This document shows positions 1-5,430 of a DNA stretch of 5,430 nucleotides, one piece after another (position 1 is the stretch's first letter; every line of letters begins with the position of its first letter). Under the pieces are notes generated by a model that worked only from the letters and a program-made list of their open reading frames with translations, did not search any database and had not been told where the DNA came from. The DNA is from Candidatus Saccharibacteria bacterium UBA1103 (GTDB taxonomy: Bacteria > Patescibacteriota > Saccharimonadia > Saccharimonadales > Saccharimonadaceae). The translations under genes and the position numbers were made by a program. The DNA is taken from positions 1 through 5,430 of the forward strand of contig CAJPSI010000047.1 of NCBI GenBank assembly GCA_905373275.1, in the 5' to 3' direction.

Positions 1-1247
1 ACCGCCACTTCACTCGTCTCAAGTAGCTTGAGTGAATCAACTACCGAGGTCAGCGAACCTTGCACATCAGCCTTTACCACAAAAGCGATCTCCTGCTGCT
101 TGGTCTGGCGGTTCATCATCTTAAGCAGCTCGGCACCGGTAATATTGGCATTAGCGGTCGATCTGATCAGCTCATCATAGTGTTTGCCGGCTAGCGCTTT
201 GGCTTCTCGCTCATTCTTCACCTCTTCAATATACGTACCGAAGGGTGGCACATCACGAAAGCCGGTCACCGTAGCCGGGGTGGATGGTCCCGCCTGACGA
301 GCCGATTTACCCCGCCAGTCCTCCAGAGTACGAATCTTACCCCAGACAGAGCCGGCGACCACGAAATCGCCCAGATTGAGCGTACCATTCTCGACCAGCA
401 GGCGCACCACGGCACCACGACCCTTCTCCAGATTTGATTCAATGACCAGTCCCTCGGCCGGCACATTATAGTCCGCCTTTAGTTCTTCCATATCCGCCAC
501 CAGGAGCACCATGTCCAGCAGTTTATCGACATTCTGTCCGGTCAAGGCGCTGACCTCAATCATGACTGTGTCGCCACCCCATTCCTCGGGATTAAGATCA
601 TAGTCAGTCGCCAGTTGGGTCTTCACTAGATTAGGGTTAGCCGTCGATTTATCCATTTTATTAATAGCTACCACTATCCGAGCATTAGCCGTACGGGCAA
701 ATTTAATCGCCTCGACGGTCTGTGGCTTGACGCCGTCATCGGCCGCCACCACGATTATCACCACATCAGTCAAGGTAGCGCCATGCTGACGCAGGGCAGC
801 AAAAGCTTCGTGACCCGGTGTATCAAGCAGAGTAATTGCCCGCCCCTGGTGAGTGGTCTGATAAGCCGAGATATGCTGGGTAATGCCACCCGCCTCAGCC
901 TCAGTCTTGTGCATATGGAGGATATTGTCCAGCAGAGTCGTCTTGCCATGGTCAACATGACCCATCACGGCAACGATGGGCGGACGAGGCTTAGCATTTT
1001 GACTAAGATGAACATGAAAGGACTCTTGGTCAGCCATGCTGGTGTCCTTGTGAATCACCCGTACGTCAATCCCCAGCTCACTGACGATTATTTCAGCCGT
1101 CTCGAAGTCAATCCGCTGGTTAACCGTCGCCATGATGCCGTTCTTAAACAGCTCACCAATCAGCTTGACCACGGGGATACCCAGCTTGTCGGCAAGGTCA
1201 CCGACCGTCACCATGTCCGGCAACTGTAGCTCTGGTTTATCTGCCAT
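1..1247 (-). CDS. infB: Translation initiation factor IF-2 (partial, C-terminus beyond left edge)
   Basis: IF-2 is the GTPase that brings formyl-Met initiator tRNA to the 30S subunit and promotes 50S joining. The 415 codons present run without interruption off the left edge. Residues about 8-60 resemble the IF2_N domain. The G domain begins near residue 88: G1 is GHVDHGKT (96-103), G2 lies around GGIT (120-123), G3 is DTPGH (142-146), G4 is NKMD (196-199) and G5 is SAL (233-235). The beta-barrel domain II follows at about 263-345, with the family block EKGRGAV (274-280). The frame breaks off in the next domain (VVKADVQGSL, 390-399), so about 170 residues of domain III/IV are probably missing. 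The N-terminal extension is very short compared with E. coli IF-2. The ATG is fixed by a strong Shine-Dalgarno five bases upstream. The gene lies 57 bases behind the S1 gene on the same strand, which suggests cotranscription. Confidence 0.97.
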   Translation of the reverse strand, partial: MADKPELQLPDMVTVGDLADKLGIPVVKLIGELFKNGIMATVNQRIDFETAEIIVSELGIDVRVIHKDTSMADQESFHVHLSQNAKPRPPIVAVMGHVDHGKTTLLDNILHMHKTEAEAGGITQHISAYQTTHQGRAITLLDTPGHEAFAALRQHGATLTDVVIIVVAADDGVKPQTVEAIKFARTANARIVVAINKMDKSTANPNLVKTQLATDYDLNPEEWGGDTVMIEVSALTGQNVDKLLDMVLLVADMEELKADYNVPAEGLVIESNLEKGRGAVVRLLVENGTLNLGDFVVAGSVWGKIRTLEDWRGKSARQAGPSTPATVTGFRDVPPFGTYIEEVKNEREAKALAGKHYDELIRSTANANITGAELLKMMNRQTKQQEIAFVVKADVQGSLTSVVDSLKLLETSEVA

Positions 1248-1251
1248 CACG

Positions 1252-1260
1252 TCCTCCTTT
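1252..1260 (-). promoter_or_regulatory. Strong Shine-Dalgarno site of infB
   Basis: The minus strand reads AAAGGAGGA, with AGGAGG five bases before the infB ATG at 1247. It is one of the two best ribosome binding sites in the window and decides the infB start. Confidence 0.9.
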
Positions 1261-1262
1261 CC

Positions 1263-1285
1263 GGCACGCTCTGGCAAATCGTGCC
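1263..1285 (-). other. Small hairpin in the rpsA-infB gap
   Basis: GGCACG (1280-1285 read on the minus strand) can pair with CGTGCC (1268-1263) over an 11-base loop. The stem ends four bases before the purine-rich infB Shine-Dalgarno region. No run of T follows, so this is not an intrinsic terminator. It could tune infB translation or mRNA stability, but a perfect 6-bp stem in a short gap may also be chance. Confidence 0.35.
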
Positions 1286-1303
1286 CTTAACTAACTAGTG
1301 CGT

Positions 1304-2347
1304 TCATTTCTGTAGACCAAGTCGAATCTTGCGTACACCGGGGTCAATCTCCAGAACGACGAATTGACGCTTTTCATTTGGCTGGAAAACTTTTTCCGGG
1401 TTCTTGTCACCCCCCAGCTCGCTAACGTGAACTAGCGCTTCGACCGCCGGGCTTATCTGTACGAAAGCACCGAACGGAGTAATCCTGGTCACGCTACCGC
1501 TAACGGTATCACCGACATGAAATTGGTTGGCTTCATCTAGCCACGGGTCAGGCATAGTCTGCTTGATAGATAGGCTGAGACGATCTTTGTCGATGCTGAT
1601 TATCTTGGCTTTGATCTTGTCGCCCACCTTGAGCTTGTCCGATACCTGCGCCACTCGCTCCCAGCCGATCTCACTGATGTGTACCAGCCCCTCAATGCCA
1701 TCGACGTTAACGAAAGCACCGAAGTCAACGACACCGGTCACTACGCCGTCGACGATGTCGCCCACCTTGAGGCTGGTTAGACGATTAGTCAACCCCTCTT
1801 TGACCGCCTCTTTCTCGCTGAAAATAAGCTTGTTACCTTTCTGATCAGCATCAATGATCTGAGCACTGAGCTCGGTGCCGACTAAGGTACGTAGGCGCCG
1901 CAGGATCTCATCCTTATCATTCGTCCGGGGATAATGCTCGGTACTCAGCTGAGAAACCGGCATGAAGCCCCGTACGCCTTCCAGTTCGATCAATAGCCCG
2001 CCTCGGTTAGCATCATAGGGGGTAACGGTGATAGTCCTGCCTTCGTCGACAATCTTTTGCACTTCATCCCAGCCCCGTTCCTTAGCTGCTTTACGCAGTG
2101 AGAGCAACACGTTGCCATTCGGTATCTCCGGCTCAACCACCGAGGCCACCACTTCATCGCCAACGGCAAAGCTCTTGCCAAAGCCGATCTCTCGCCTGGG
2201 CACTTGTCCAATACCATAAGAACCTAAGTCAAGTAAAATCTCGTTCTTTTTGACCGACAAGACCTTGCCCTTGATCATCGTATTCTGCTCGACGACGTGC
2301 TCGTCACTACTAGCCATTAAATCAGCCATCGTTGGGGCTTTTGCCAT
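1304..2347 (-). CDS. rpsA: Ribosomal protein S1, four-repeat form
   Basis: This is an RNA-binding protein of the 30S subunit that helps capture mRNA. The 347 residues hold four S1 (OB-fold) repeats, at roughly 22-87, 103-178, 195-263 and 277-346. Repeats three and four carry the clearest signatures: VDFGAFV (207-213) with LVHISE (221-226), and TPFGAFV (290-296) with LVHVSE (305-310). Repeats one and two are more divergent, as is usual for the ribosome-docking repeats of S1. E. coli S1 has six repeats and about 557 residues, so this is a short form like those of many Gram-positive and reduced bacteria. The ATG is preceded by AAGAGGA (2352-2358). The gene ends in TGA, 56 bases before infB. A less specific S1-domain RNA-binding protein is the main alternative, but repeat count and context favour bS1. 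Confidence 0.9.
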   Translation of the reverse strand: MAKAPTMADLMASSDEHVVEQNTMIKGKVLSVKKNEILLDLGSYGIGQVPRREIGFGKSFAVGDEVVASVVEPEIPNGNVLLSLRKAAKERGWDEVQKIVDEGRTITVTPYDANRGGLLIELEGVRGFMPVSQLSTEHYPRTNDKDEILRRLRTLVGTELSAQIIDADQKGNKLIFSEKEAVKEGLTNRLTSLKVGDIVDGVVTGVVDFGAFVNVDGIEGLVHISEIGWERVAQVSDKLKVGDKIKAKIISIDKDRLSLSIKQTMPDPWLDEANQFHVGDTVSGSVTRITPFGAFVQISPAVEALVHVSELGGDKNPEKVFQPNEKRQFVVLEIDPGVRKIRLGLQK

Positions 2348-2398
2348 TTCATCCTCTTAAGCACCTATTCGATCCTAGTTGCCTCTATCTTAACTAAC

Positions 2399-2420
2399 TT
2401 CAGCGTGACCGACCGCTCAA
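2399..2420 (-). other. Leader hairpin 2 upstream of rpsA
   Basis: On the minus strand TTGAGCG and CGCTGAA face each other across an 8-base loop: AGCG/CGCT pairs, then one G-G mismatch, then two A-T pairs. It lies about 50 bases before the rpsA start. The stem is weak and there is no T tract. Together with the hairpin at 2427-2451 it makes this gap look like a structured leader, but it could be chance. Confidence 0.25.
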
Positions 2421-2426
2421 CTCTAG

Positions 2427-2451
2427 CTACCACTCTAGCAGATAGTGGCAG
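2427..2451 (-). other. Leader hairpin 1 upstream of rpsA
   Basis: On the minus strand CTGCCACT pairs with AGTGGTAG across a 9-base loop, giving eight pairs including one G-U that is valid only in a minus-strand RNA. It lies in the 129-base gap between the small membrane protein gene and rpsA. No T-run follows, so it is not a standard terminator. It may be a processing site, a weak end to the envelope transcript, or part of an rpsA leader. I found no convincing promoter in this gap. Confidence 0.4.
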
Positions 2452-2476
2452 TAAATACAACAAGCGCCGGGCAGAC

Positions 2477-2854
2477 CTACTTAGGACTGTTCTCGAAAGT
2501 ATGATCCAGGTGCTTAGCGTCAGACTGGTCAACGGCCACGACTCTCTCATGGTCGCCAGCATCAGACTTGCTGTCGTCTGATCGGTCACGGTTTGCCTCG
2601 ACGGTCACGGCAGCCGGAGCACTCTCAGTATTACTTTTGGCGGAGACGCCGGCCGCTACAGCATCAGATATGCCGATGGCCACTACGGCAAGGACGGTAC
2701 CATATATGACGACTTTGTGAGCTAGCTTGGTAAATTCGTCCGGCTCCGGCAGCTCGGTATATTCGGGCATATCGGACTTAGCCCAGATATCACCCTCTTT
2801 CTCACAGACATAATCTTGACCTGGGTTAGAGCCGTTATATTTATCACTGTTCAT
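2477..2854 (-). CDS. Small single-pass membrane protein of unknown function
   Basis: I do not recognise this 125-residue protein. Residues 1-46 are hydrophilic, acidic and Pro-rich (for example MPEYTELPEPDEF at 29-41). One hydrophobic segment runs from about 48 to 70 (VVIYGTVLAVVAIG and following). The tail, about 71-125, is rich in Asp, Ser, Ala and His, looks disordered, and has no second membrane segment. Lys43 and Lys47 flank the N-side of the membrane segment and the C-side is acidic, so an N-in, C-out topology is likely. It is a real gene by context: its ATG lies nine bases after the sortase stop, and its AGGAGG overlaps that stop codon, which implies translational coupling. It does not resemble SecE or SecG and has no LPxTG-type sorting signal. 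A role beside the sortase or the Sec channel is only an inference from position. Confidence 0.8.
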   Translation of the reverse strand: MNSDKYNGSNPGQDYVCEKEGDIWAKSDMPEYTELPEPDEFTKLAHKVVIYGTVLAVVAIGISDAVAAGVSAKSNTESAPAAVTVEANRDRSDDSKSDAGDHERVVAVDQSDAKHLDHTFENSPK

Positions 2855-2857
2855 AAT

Positions 2858-2866
2858 TTCCTCCTA
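2858..2866 (-). promoter_or_regulatory. Shine-Dalgarno overlapping the sortase stop codon
   Basis: The minus strand reads TAGGAGGA then AATT then ATG. The TAG is the sortase stop and its last two bases start AGGAGG. A ribosome ending the sortase would sit on the initiation site of the next gene, a typical arrangement for translational coupling. Confidence 0.85.
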
Positions 2867-3604
2867 TATCCTCTTGGTGGCATAGACTATTACTCTCGAA
2901 TCCATCGTCACTACGCCACGTGAATCTCGAGCCGACCAACTACCCACACAAGTAATCAAGTTTATCCCCGGAGTACCCTGCTGATAAGTCCGCATCACCT
3001 TGGCCATATCGACATCAGCCAACTTCACTCGCTCGACAAGCTCTACCTGATAGTCAACCTGCTTATTGTTACCCGAGACCACCTGAATTAGATCACCGGG
3101 CTTGAGCTTGCCAATGTTATTAAATACGCAGTTATTGGTATTGCAGCTGTGCCCATCCATCACTACCGCCTCGCTGGTATTATTAGACAGTGGCGCAACG
3201 TACTTAGCGCAACGGTTAGCACTGACCGGATTGATCTGACAGTTGTACCAGCCGACATCGTAGATATTTTTCGGCGCATCCATCTGCTGGGTACCATCAG
3301 CCGAAGGACTGAGCAAGCCAATCTCTTGCACTCGAACGTCATTGACGCCAATACTCGGAATGGTGATCGACTTCGGCTTGTCATTAGCATCGACGGTATG
3401 GCTGGCTTTTTCCTGCTCACTGACTTGCTTGGTCGACAGATTCATCGCTTGAATCCGCTCTTTCATCGCCTCCGACTCTTTCATGACCGGCGGGAAGATA
3501 GTGCGCCAAGCAATCAATGCACCGCCGACTATCAGTACCACTACCAAGATACCGGCTAGCTTATGCTTCCTGATGAATTGCCCTAGTTGCTTCTTCTTTG
3601 CCAT
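2864..3604 (-). CDS. Membrane-anchored sortase, class E/F-like
   Basis: Sortases are Cys transpeptidases outside the membrane. They cut a C-terminal sorting signal and link the protein to the cell wall or a pilin. The 246 residues start with a basic N-terminus (MAKKKQ) and one membrane segment at about 17-33, giving an N-in, catalytic-domain-out topology. A linker leads to the sortase fold from about 78. The triad is visible: His152 in VVMDGHS, Cys219 in LITCVGS and Arg237 in DSRVIVYA. The APKNIYDVGWY stretch (110-120) and KLKPGD (166-171) resemble class E/F sortases. Four further cysteines (122, 132, 154, 159) are unusual and could form disulfides. The ATG is 16 bases behind the secY stop, with a weak GGTGGGG ribosome site, so it probably depends on secY transcription. 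No substrate with an LPxTG signal is in the window. The family is certain; the class is tentative. Confidence 0.93.
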   Translation of the reverse strand: MAKKKQLGQFIRKHKLAGILVVVLIVGGALIAWRTIFPPVMKESEAMKERIQAMNLSTKQVSEQEKASHTVDANDKPKSITIPSIGVNDVRVQEIGLLSPSADGTQQMDAPKNIYDVGWYNCQINPVSANRCAKYVAPLSNNTSEAVVMDGHSCNTNNCVFNNIGKLKPGDLIQVVSGNNKQVDYQVELVERVKLADVDMAKVMRTYQQGTPGINLITCVGSWSARDSRGVVTMDSRVIVYATKRI

Positions 3605-3620
3605 ATTTTACCCCACCTAT

Positions 3621-5030
3621 TTATTTATATTCATCATACGAGACCATCAACGCTCGTGAATTAAGCTGCCTGATACAATCAAGCGCCCCGGTCACGATGA
3701 TGATAAGCCCTGTACCGCCGATCGACATACTCGATGCCATCGCCCCCATACCAAAATCGCTCAAGATATACTCCGCCACAAAAGGCATCACTGCAATTAG
3801 CCCCAGCGCAATCGAGCCGAAGAGGGTCAATCTATTAACCACGTGCTTTAGATATTTCTCGGTCTGCTTGCCGGGGCGAATCTGCTCGATGAAGCCACCC
3901 TGCTTTTGCAGACTATCAGCAATCTCTCGACTATTAAAGACGATTGAGGTGTAGAAATAAGTAAAGATGATCACTAGCAAGAAGTACGATACCGGATAAA
4001 TCAGAGCAGCCCAACCGGTCACAGCACCACTGGTAGCTGAGCCCCGCTGAAACCACAAGATCAAGTTGCGCCCCAGGTCTGAGTGCCACTTGGTGGCTAC
4101 CATCAGCTGCCCGGCGAAAGCCGGCAAAGCCAGGAAGGCTACTGCAAAGATCACCGGTATCACCCCGGCCGTGATTAGCTTGATCGGAATGATGGAAGTC
4201 ACACCGCCATACTGGCTATTACCATGTACTCGCTTGGCGTAATTAACACTAATAATTCGTTGCCCTTCATTTACTTTGACCAGAGCATAGAGAATCAATA
4301 GTGACACGACGGCTAGAATAACTACCGTCCAAGTCACCATGTGATTTAGTCCGTTGATCTGAAACCAGTTAAATACATGGAAGGGCTTACCGCTAACTGT
4401 CGTCATCGCCTTCCAGATCGTGCCCAGCGTCTGTGGCAACTGCGACAAGATACCGACAACGATCATCAGGGTGATACCATTACCAATTCCCTTCTCGGTG
4501 ATAATCTCACCCATCCACATGGCGATCATTGAACCGGCTGTCATAGCCGAGACTGAGAGTAGCCACTGAGTCGAAGTCATATTGCTCGCCACTGATGTGC
4601 CGGATAAGAGATTCGACCGCAAGATCATGATATAAGCGATGGACTGCAGTATAGCTAGCGGAAAAGCCAGCAAGCGTGTCCACTGATTGATTCGGCGCCG
4701 CCCCGACTCGCCGTCCTGGCTCATTTCTTCCATCCGGGGGATGGCTTTAGTCAGCATCTGCATCACCACCGACGCAGTAATATAAGGGCTTAAACCGACC
4801 AGCATGATCGCCATGCTGACCAGTGCTCCACCGCTCAATAGATTCAGAAAACCGCCAAAGGCATTCTGGGTAAGTACTTGATTCATCGCCTGCTTTAGCT
4901 GAGTCGGCTGAGCGAGCGGTACCGGTATGTGAGCCATGAAGCGATAGACAATGATGATGCCAAGTACAGCCAGAATCCGGTTGCGCATGTCTCGGCTCTT
5001 AAACGACCTTAAAAGTGTTCTCCAGTTCAA
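3621..5030 (-). CDS. secY: Preprotein translocase channel subunit SecY (TTG start)
   Basis: SecY forms the protein-conducting channel of the SecYEG complex in the inner membrane. The 469 residues, slightly longer than the usual 420-440, have the expected ten hydrophobic segments, starting near 17-33 and ending near 431-452. Family signatures include HIPVP (34-38), the plug-region NLLSGGAL (63-70), LVGLSPYITASVVMQ (77-91), EKGIGNGITL (179-188), NYAKRV (263-268) and the cytosolic loop GGFIEQIRPGKQT (378-390), whose Arg385 matches the SecA-related Arg of E. coli. The start codon is TTG: an in-frame TGA lies 18 bases upstream, GAGGA sits five bases before the TTG, and the 14 residues before Met15 match the usual SecY N-terminus. 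The next in-frame ATG (Met15) would cut that off. In most bacteria secY lies within the spc ribosomal operon; here it heads its own cluster after 400 non-coding bases. Confidence 0.97.
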   Translation of the reverse strand: MNWRTLLRSFKSRDMRNRILAVLGIIIVYRFMAHIPVPLAQPTQLKQAMNQVLTQNAFGGFLNLLSGGALVSMAIMLVGLSPYITASVVMQMLTKAIPRMEEMSQDGESGRRRINQWTRLLAFPLAILQSIAYIMILRSNLLSGTSVASNMTSTQWLLSVSAMTAGSMIAMWMGEIITEKGIGNGITLMIVVGILSQLPQTLGTIWKAMTTVSGKPFHVFNWFQINGLNHMVTWTVVILAVVSLLILYALVKVNEGQRIISVNYAKRVHGNSQYGGVTSIIPIKLITAGVIPVIFAVAFLALPAFAGQLMVATKWHSDLGRNLILWFQRGSATSGAVTGWAALIYPVSYFLLVIIFTYFYTSIVFNSREIADSLQKQGGFIEQIRPGKQTEKYLKHVVNRLTLFGSIALGLIAVMPFVAEYILSDFGMGAMASSMSIGGTGLIIIVTGALDCIRQLNSRALMVSYDEYK

Positions 5031-5034
5031 GTTA

Positions 5035-5039
5035 TCCTC
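5035..5039 (-). promoter_or_regulatory. Ribosome binding site that sets the secY TTG start
   Basis: GAGGA on the minus strand is followed by five bases and TTG. No in-frame ATG or GTG lies between this TTG and the in-frame TGA 18 bases upstream, so this site supports TTG as the true start. Confidence 0.75.
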
Positions 5040-5059
5040 AATCTTTCATTAAAGCTACA

Positions 5060-5091
5060 AGTATAGTACCCAAAACGATAGAGGCGGTCAA
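5060..5091 (-). promoter_or_regulatory. Candidate sigma-70-type promoter for secY
   Basis: The minus strand has TTGACC (5086-5091, five of six to TTGACA), 17 bases, then TACTAT (5063-5068, four of six to TATAAT). An overlapping TATACT (5060-5065) fits the -10 better but needs a 20-base spacer. Transcription would start near 5056, leaving a leader of about 25 bases before the TTG with room for the ribosome site. The match is by eye. Confidence 0.55.
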
Positions 5092-5095
5092 CCTC
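5072..5095 (-). terminator. Weak terminator-like hairpin upstream of secY
   Basis: On the minus strand GAGG (5095-5092) pairs with CCTC (5084-5081), extended by one G-U pair, and is followed by TATCGTTTT. It could end a short RNA transcribed from further right. The stem is only four to five pairs and the site overlaps the candidate promoter's -35, so the two readings compete. Confidence 0.2.
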
Positions 5096-5134
5096 AACGC
5101 CCTATATCTCTTCGCCCACTCATCACATTACTAA

Positions 5135-5392
5135 TACTCCTTGATCAGAGTAGAGCCTGTAATTTCCCTCCACGCATAACTCTTTGACGTACGAGCAGTA
5201 CAGGTGGTCTCCTCAGGCTTGGCACCGTATAAACTACCACGTGCACTGGATAGCTTACTGCTATATCAACAGCCTTCGTCAACCACACTGTACTACTCGT
5301 ACCTAGGAATACCTGCTTCAACTGAAGTTAAACCAAGAAATGAGACTGGGGAAATTATAGACATAACCTTCCTTCCGCATCCAAGGGTGTCT
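5135..5392 (-). ncRNA. Candidate structured non-coding RNA upstream of secY
   Basis: No known RNA family is recognised. The minus strand folds into nested helices. The outer helix is TAATTTCCC (5357-5349) with GGGAAATTA (5168-5160), nine pairs. Inside it, the minus strand of 5302-5281 pairs with that of 5209-5189: 21 pairs, one bulged T and two G-U pairs. Inside that is a three-way junction: AGGCT/AGCCT (5275-5271 with 5219-5215) encloses the hairpins ATAGC/GCTAT (5264-5250) and GTGC/GCAC (5244-5222). Hairpins at 5392-5359 (AGACA/TGTCT with inner CCTT/AAGG) and 5152-5135 (TACTCT/GGAGTA) flank it. The wobble pairs would be A-C mismatches on the plus strand, so the RNA, if real, runs in the direction of secY. 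It could be an independent RNA or part of a long secY leader. Ends are approximate. Confidence 0.45.
5189..5302. repeat. Long imperfect inverted repeat
   Basis: The arms are 5189-5209 and 5281-5302, separated by 71 bases. They match over 21 pairs, counting two G-U positions, with one extra base in the right arm. No transposase, target duplication or second copy is seen in the window, so an RNA helix explains it better than a mobile-element end. Confidence 0.85.
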
Positions 5393-5430
5393 GTTGTCTT
5401 TCACTCTATTAGTCATTTCCTGAAGACTGT

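Noticed and set aside
783..1229. Plus-strand frame of 148 codons
   Set aside because: It lies entirely antisense to the conserved N-terminal and G domains of IF-2; it is a shadow frame.
2365..2589. Minus-strand frame of 74 codons between the small membrane protein and rpsA
   Set aside because: It overlaps the end of the better supported small membrane protein gene by over 110 bases in another frame and has no clear ribosome site; its composition (Leu, Arg and Ser rich) looks like a shadow frame.
2735..2749. LPEPD in the small membrane protein as a possible sortase signal
   Set aside because: It lacks the Thr-Gly of LPxTG, lies on the predicted cytosolic side, and is followed by a long acidic tail rather than a short basic one.
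3149..3559. Plus-strand frame of 136 codons
   Set aside because: It is antisense to the catalytic domain of the sortase and has no independent support.
5318..5429. Minus-strand frame entering from the right edge, ending at TGA, with an internal ATG at 5416
   Set aside because: It is about 37 codons, a length easily reached by chance. Its ATG has AGGA only one base away, and the peptide matches no family I know. It could be the tail of an upstream gene; the sequence beyond 5430 would settle it.
5180..5430. Plus-strand frame open for 83 codons to the right edge
   Set aside because: It has no ATG; only GTG (5204) or TTG (5219) could start it and neither has a ribosome site. It runs through both arms of the inverted repeat, and its codon positions do not show the G-rich first position of the real genes. 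A gene edge cannot be excluded without sequence to the right.
5031..5430. tRNA, tmRNA, RNase P RNA, SRP RNA, 5S rRNA or rRNA fragment
   Set aside because: I looked on both strands for the T-loop, P4, SRP helix 8 and sarcin-ricin sequences. Only loose resemblances appear, such as CCTAGGTACGAG to the sarcin-ricin loop and GGAAGGAAGG to SRP, and none fits the rest of its family.
1..5430. Recoded TGA, CRISPR array or insertion sequence
   Set aside because: TGA ends rpsA at the expected place and Trp is encoded by TGG. No repeated spaced units, transposase frame or flanking duplications are seen.

Overview
The window looks like a stretch of a compact bacterial chromosome, most likely from the Candidate Phyla Radiation (Patescibacteria), with Saccharibacteria (TM7) my best guess. 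This rests on short, family-typical translation and secretion proteins (a translation factor IF-2 with almost no N-terminal extension, and a ribosomal protein S1 with only four S1 repeats), on a sortase placed directly behind secY, and on tight spacing on one strand. It is inferred from family resemblance, not from a search. The standard genetic code fits: TGA, TAG and TAA all end genes here and TGG encodes Trp.

All genes read on the minus strand, so the order of transcription runs from high to low coordinates. First comes about 400 bases without a convincing gene (5031-5430). It holds a set of nested inverted repeats that fold well as a minus-strand RNA, and then a plausible promoter. Next are secY (TTG start), a class E/F-like sortase 16 bases behind it, and a small single-pass membrane protein of unknown function whose Shine-Dalgarno sequence overlaps the sortase stop codon. 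A 129-base gap with two small hairpins follows. After it come a four-repeat ribosomal protein S1 gene and infB, which runs off the left edge with about the last quarter to third of the protein missing.

The layout suggests two blocks. secY, the sortase and the small membrane protein form an envelope block: the Sec channel inserts or exports proteins, and the sortase could anchor some of them to the cell wall. rpsA and infB form a translation-initiation block: S1 binds mRNA near the ribosome and IF-2 delivers initiator tRNA. The most interesting item is the candidate structured RNA upstream of secY. Its main helix has 21 base pairs with one bulge, closes a small three-way junction, and contains G-U pairs that are valid only on the minus strand. 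I do not recognise it as tmRNA, RNase P RNA, SRP RNA, 6S RNA or a known riboswitch.
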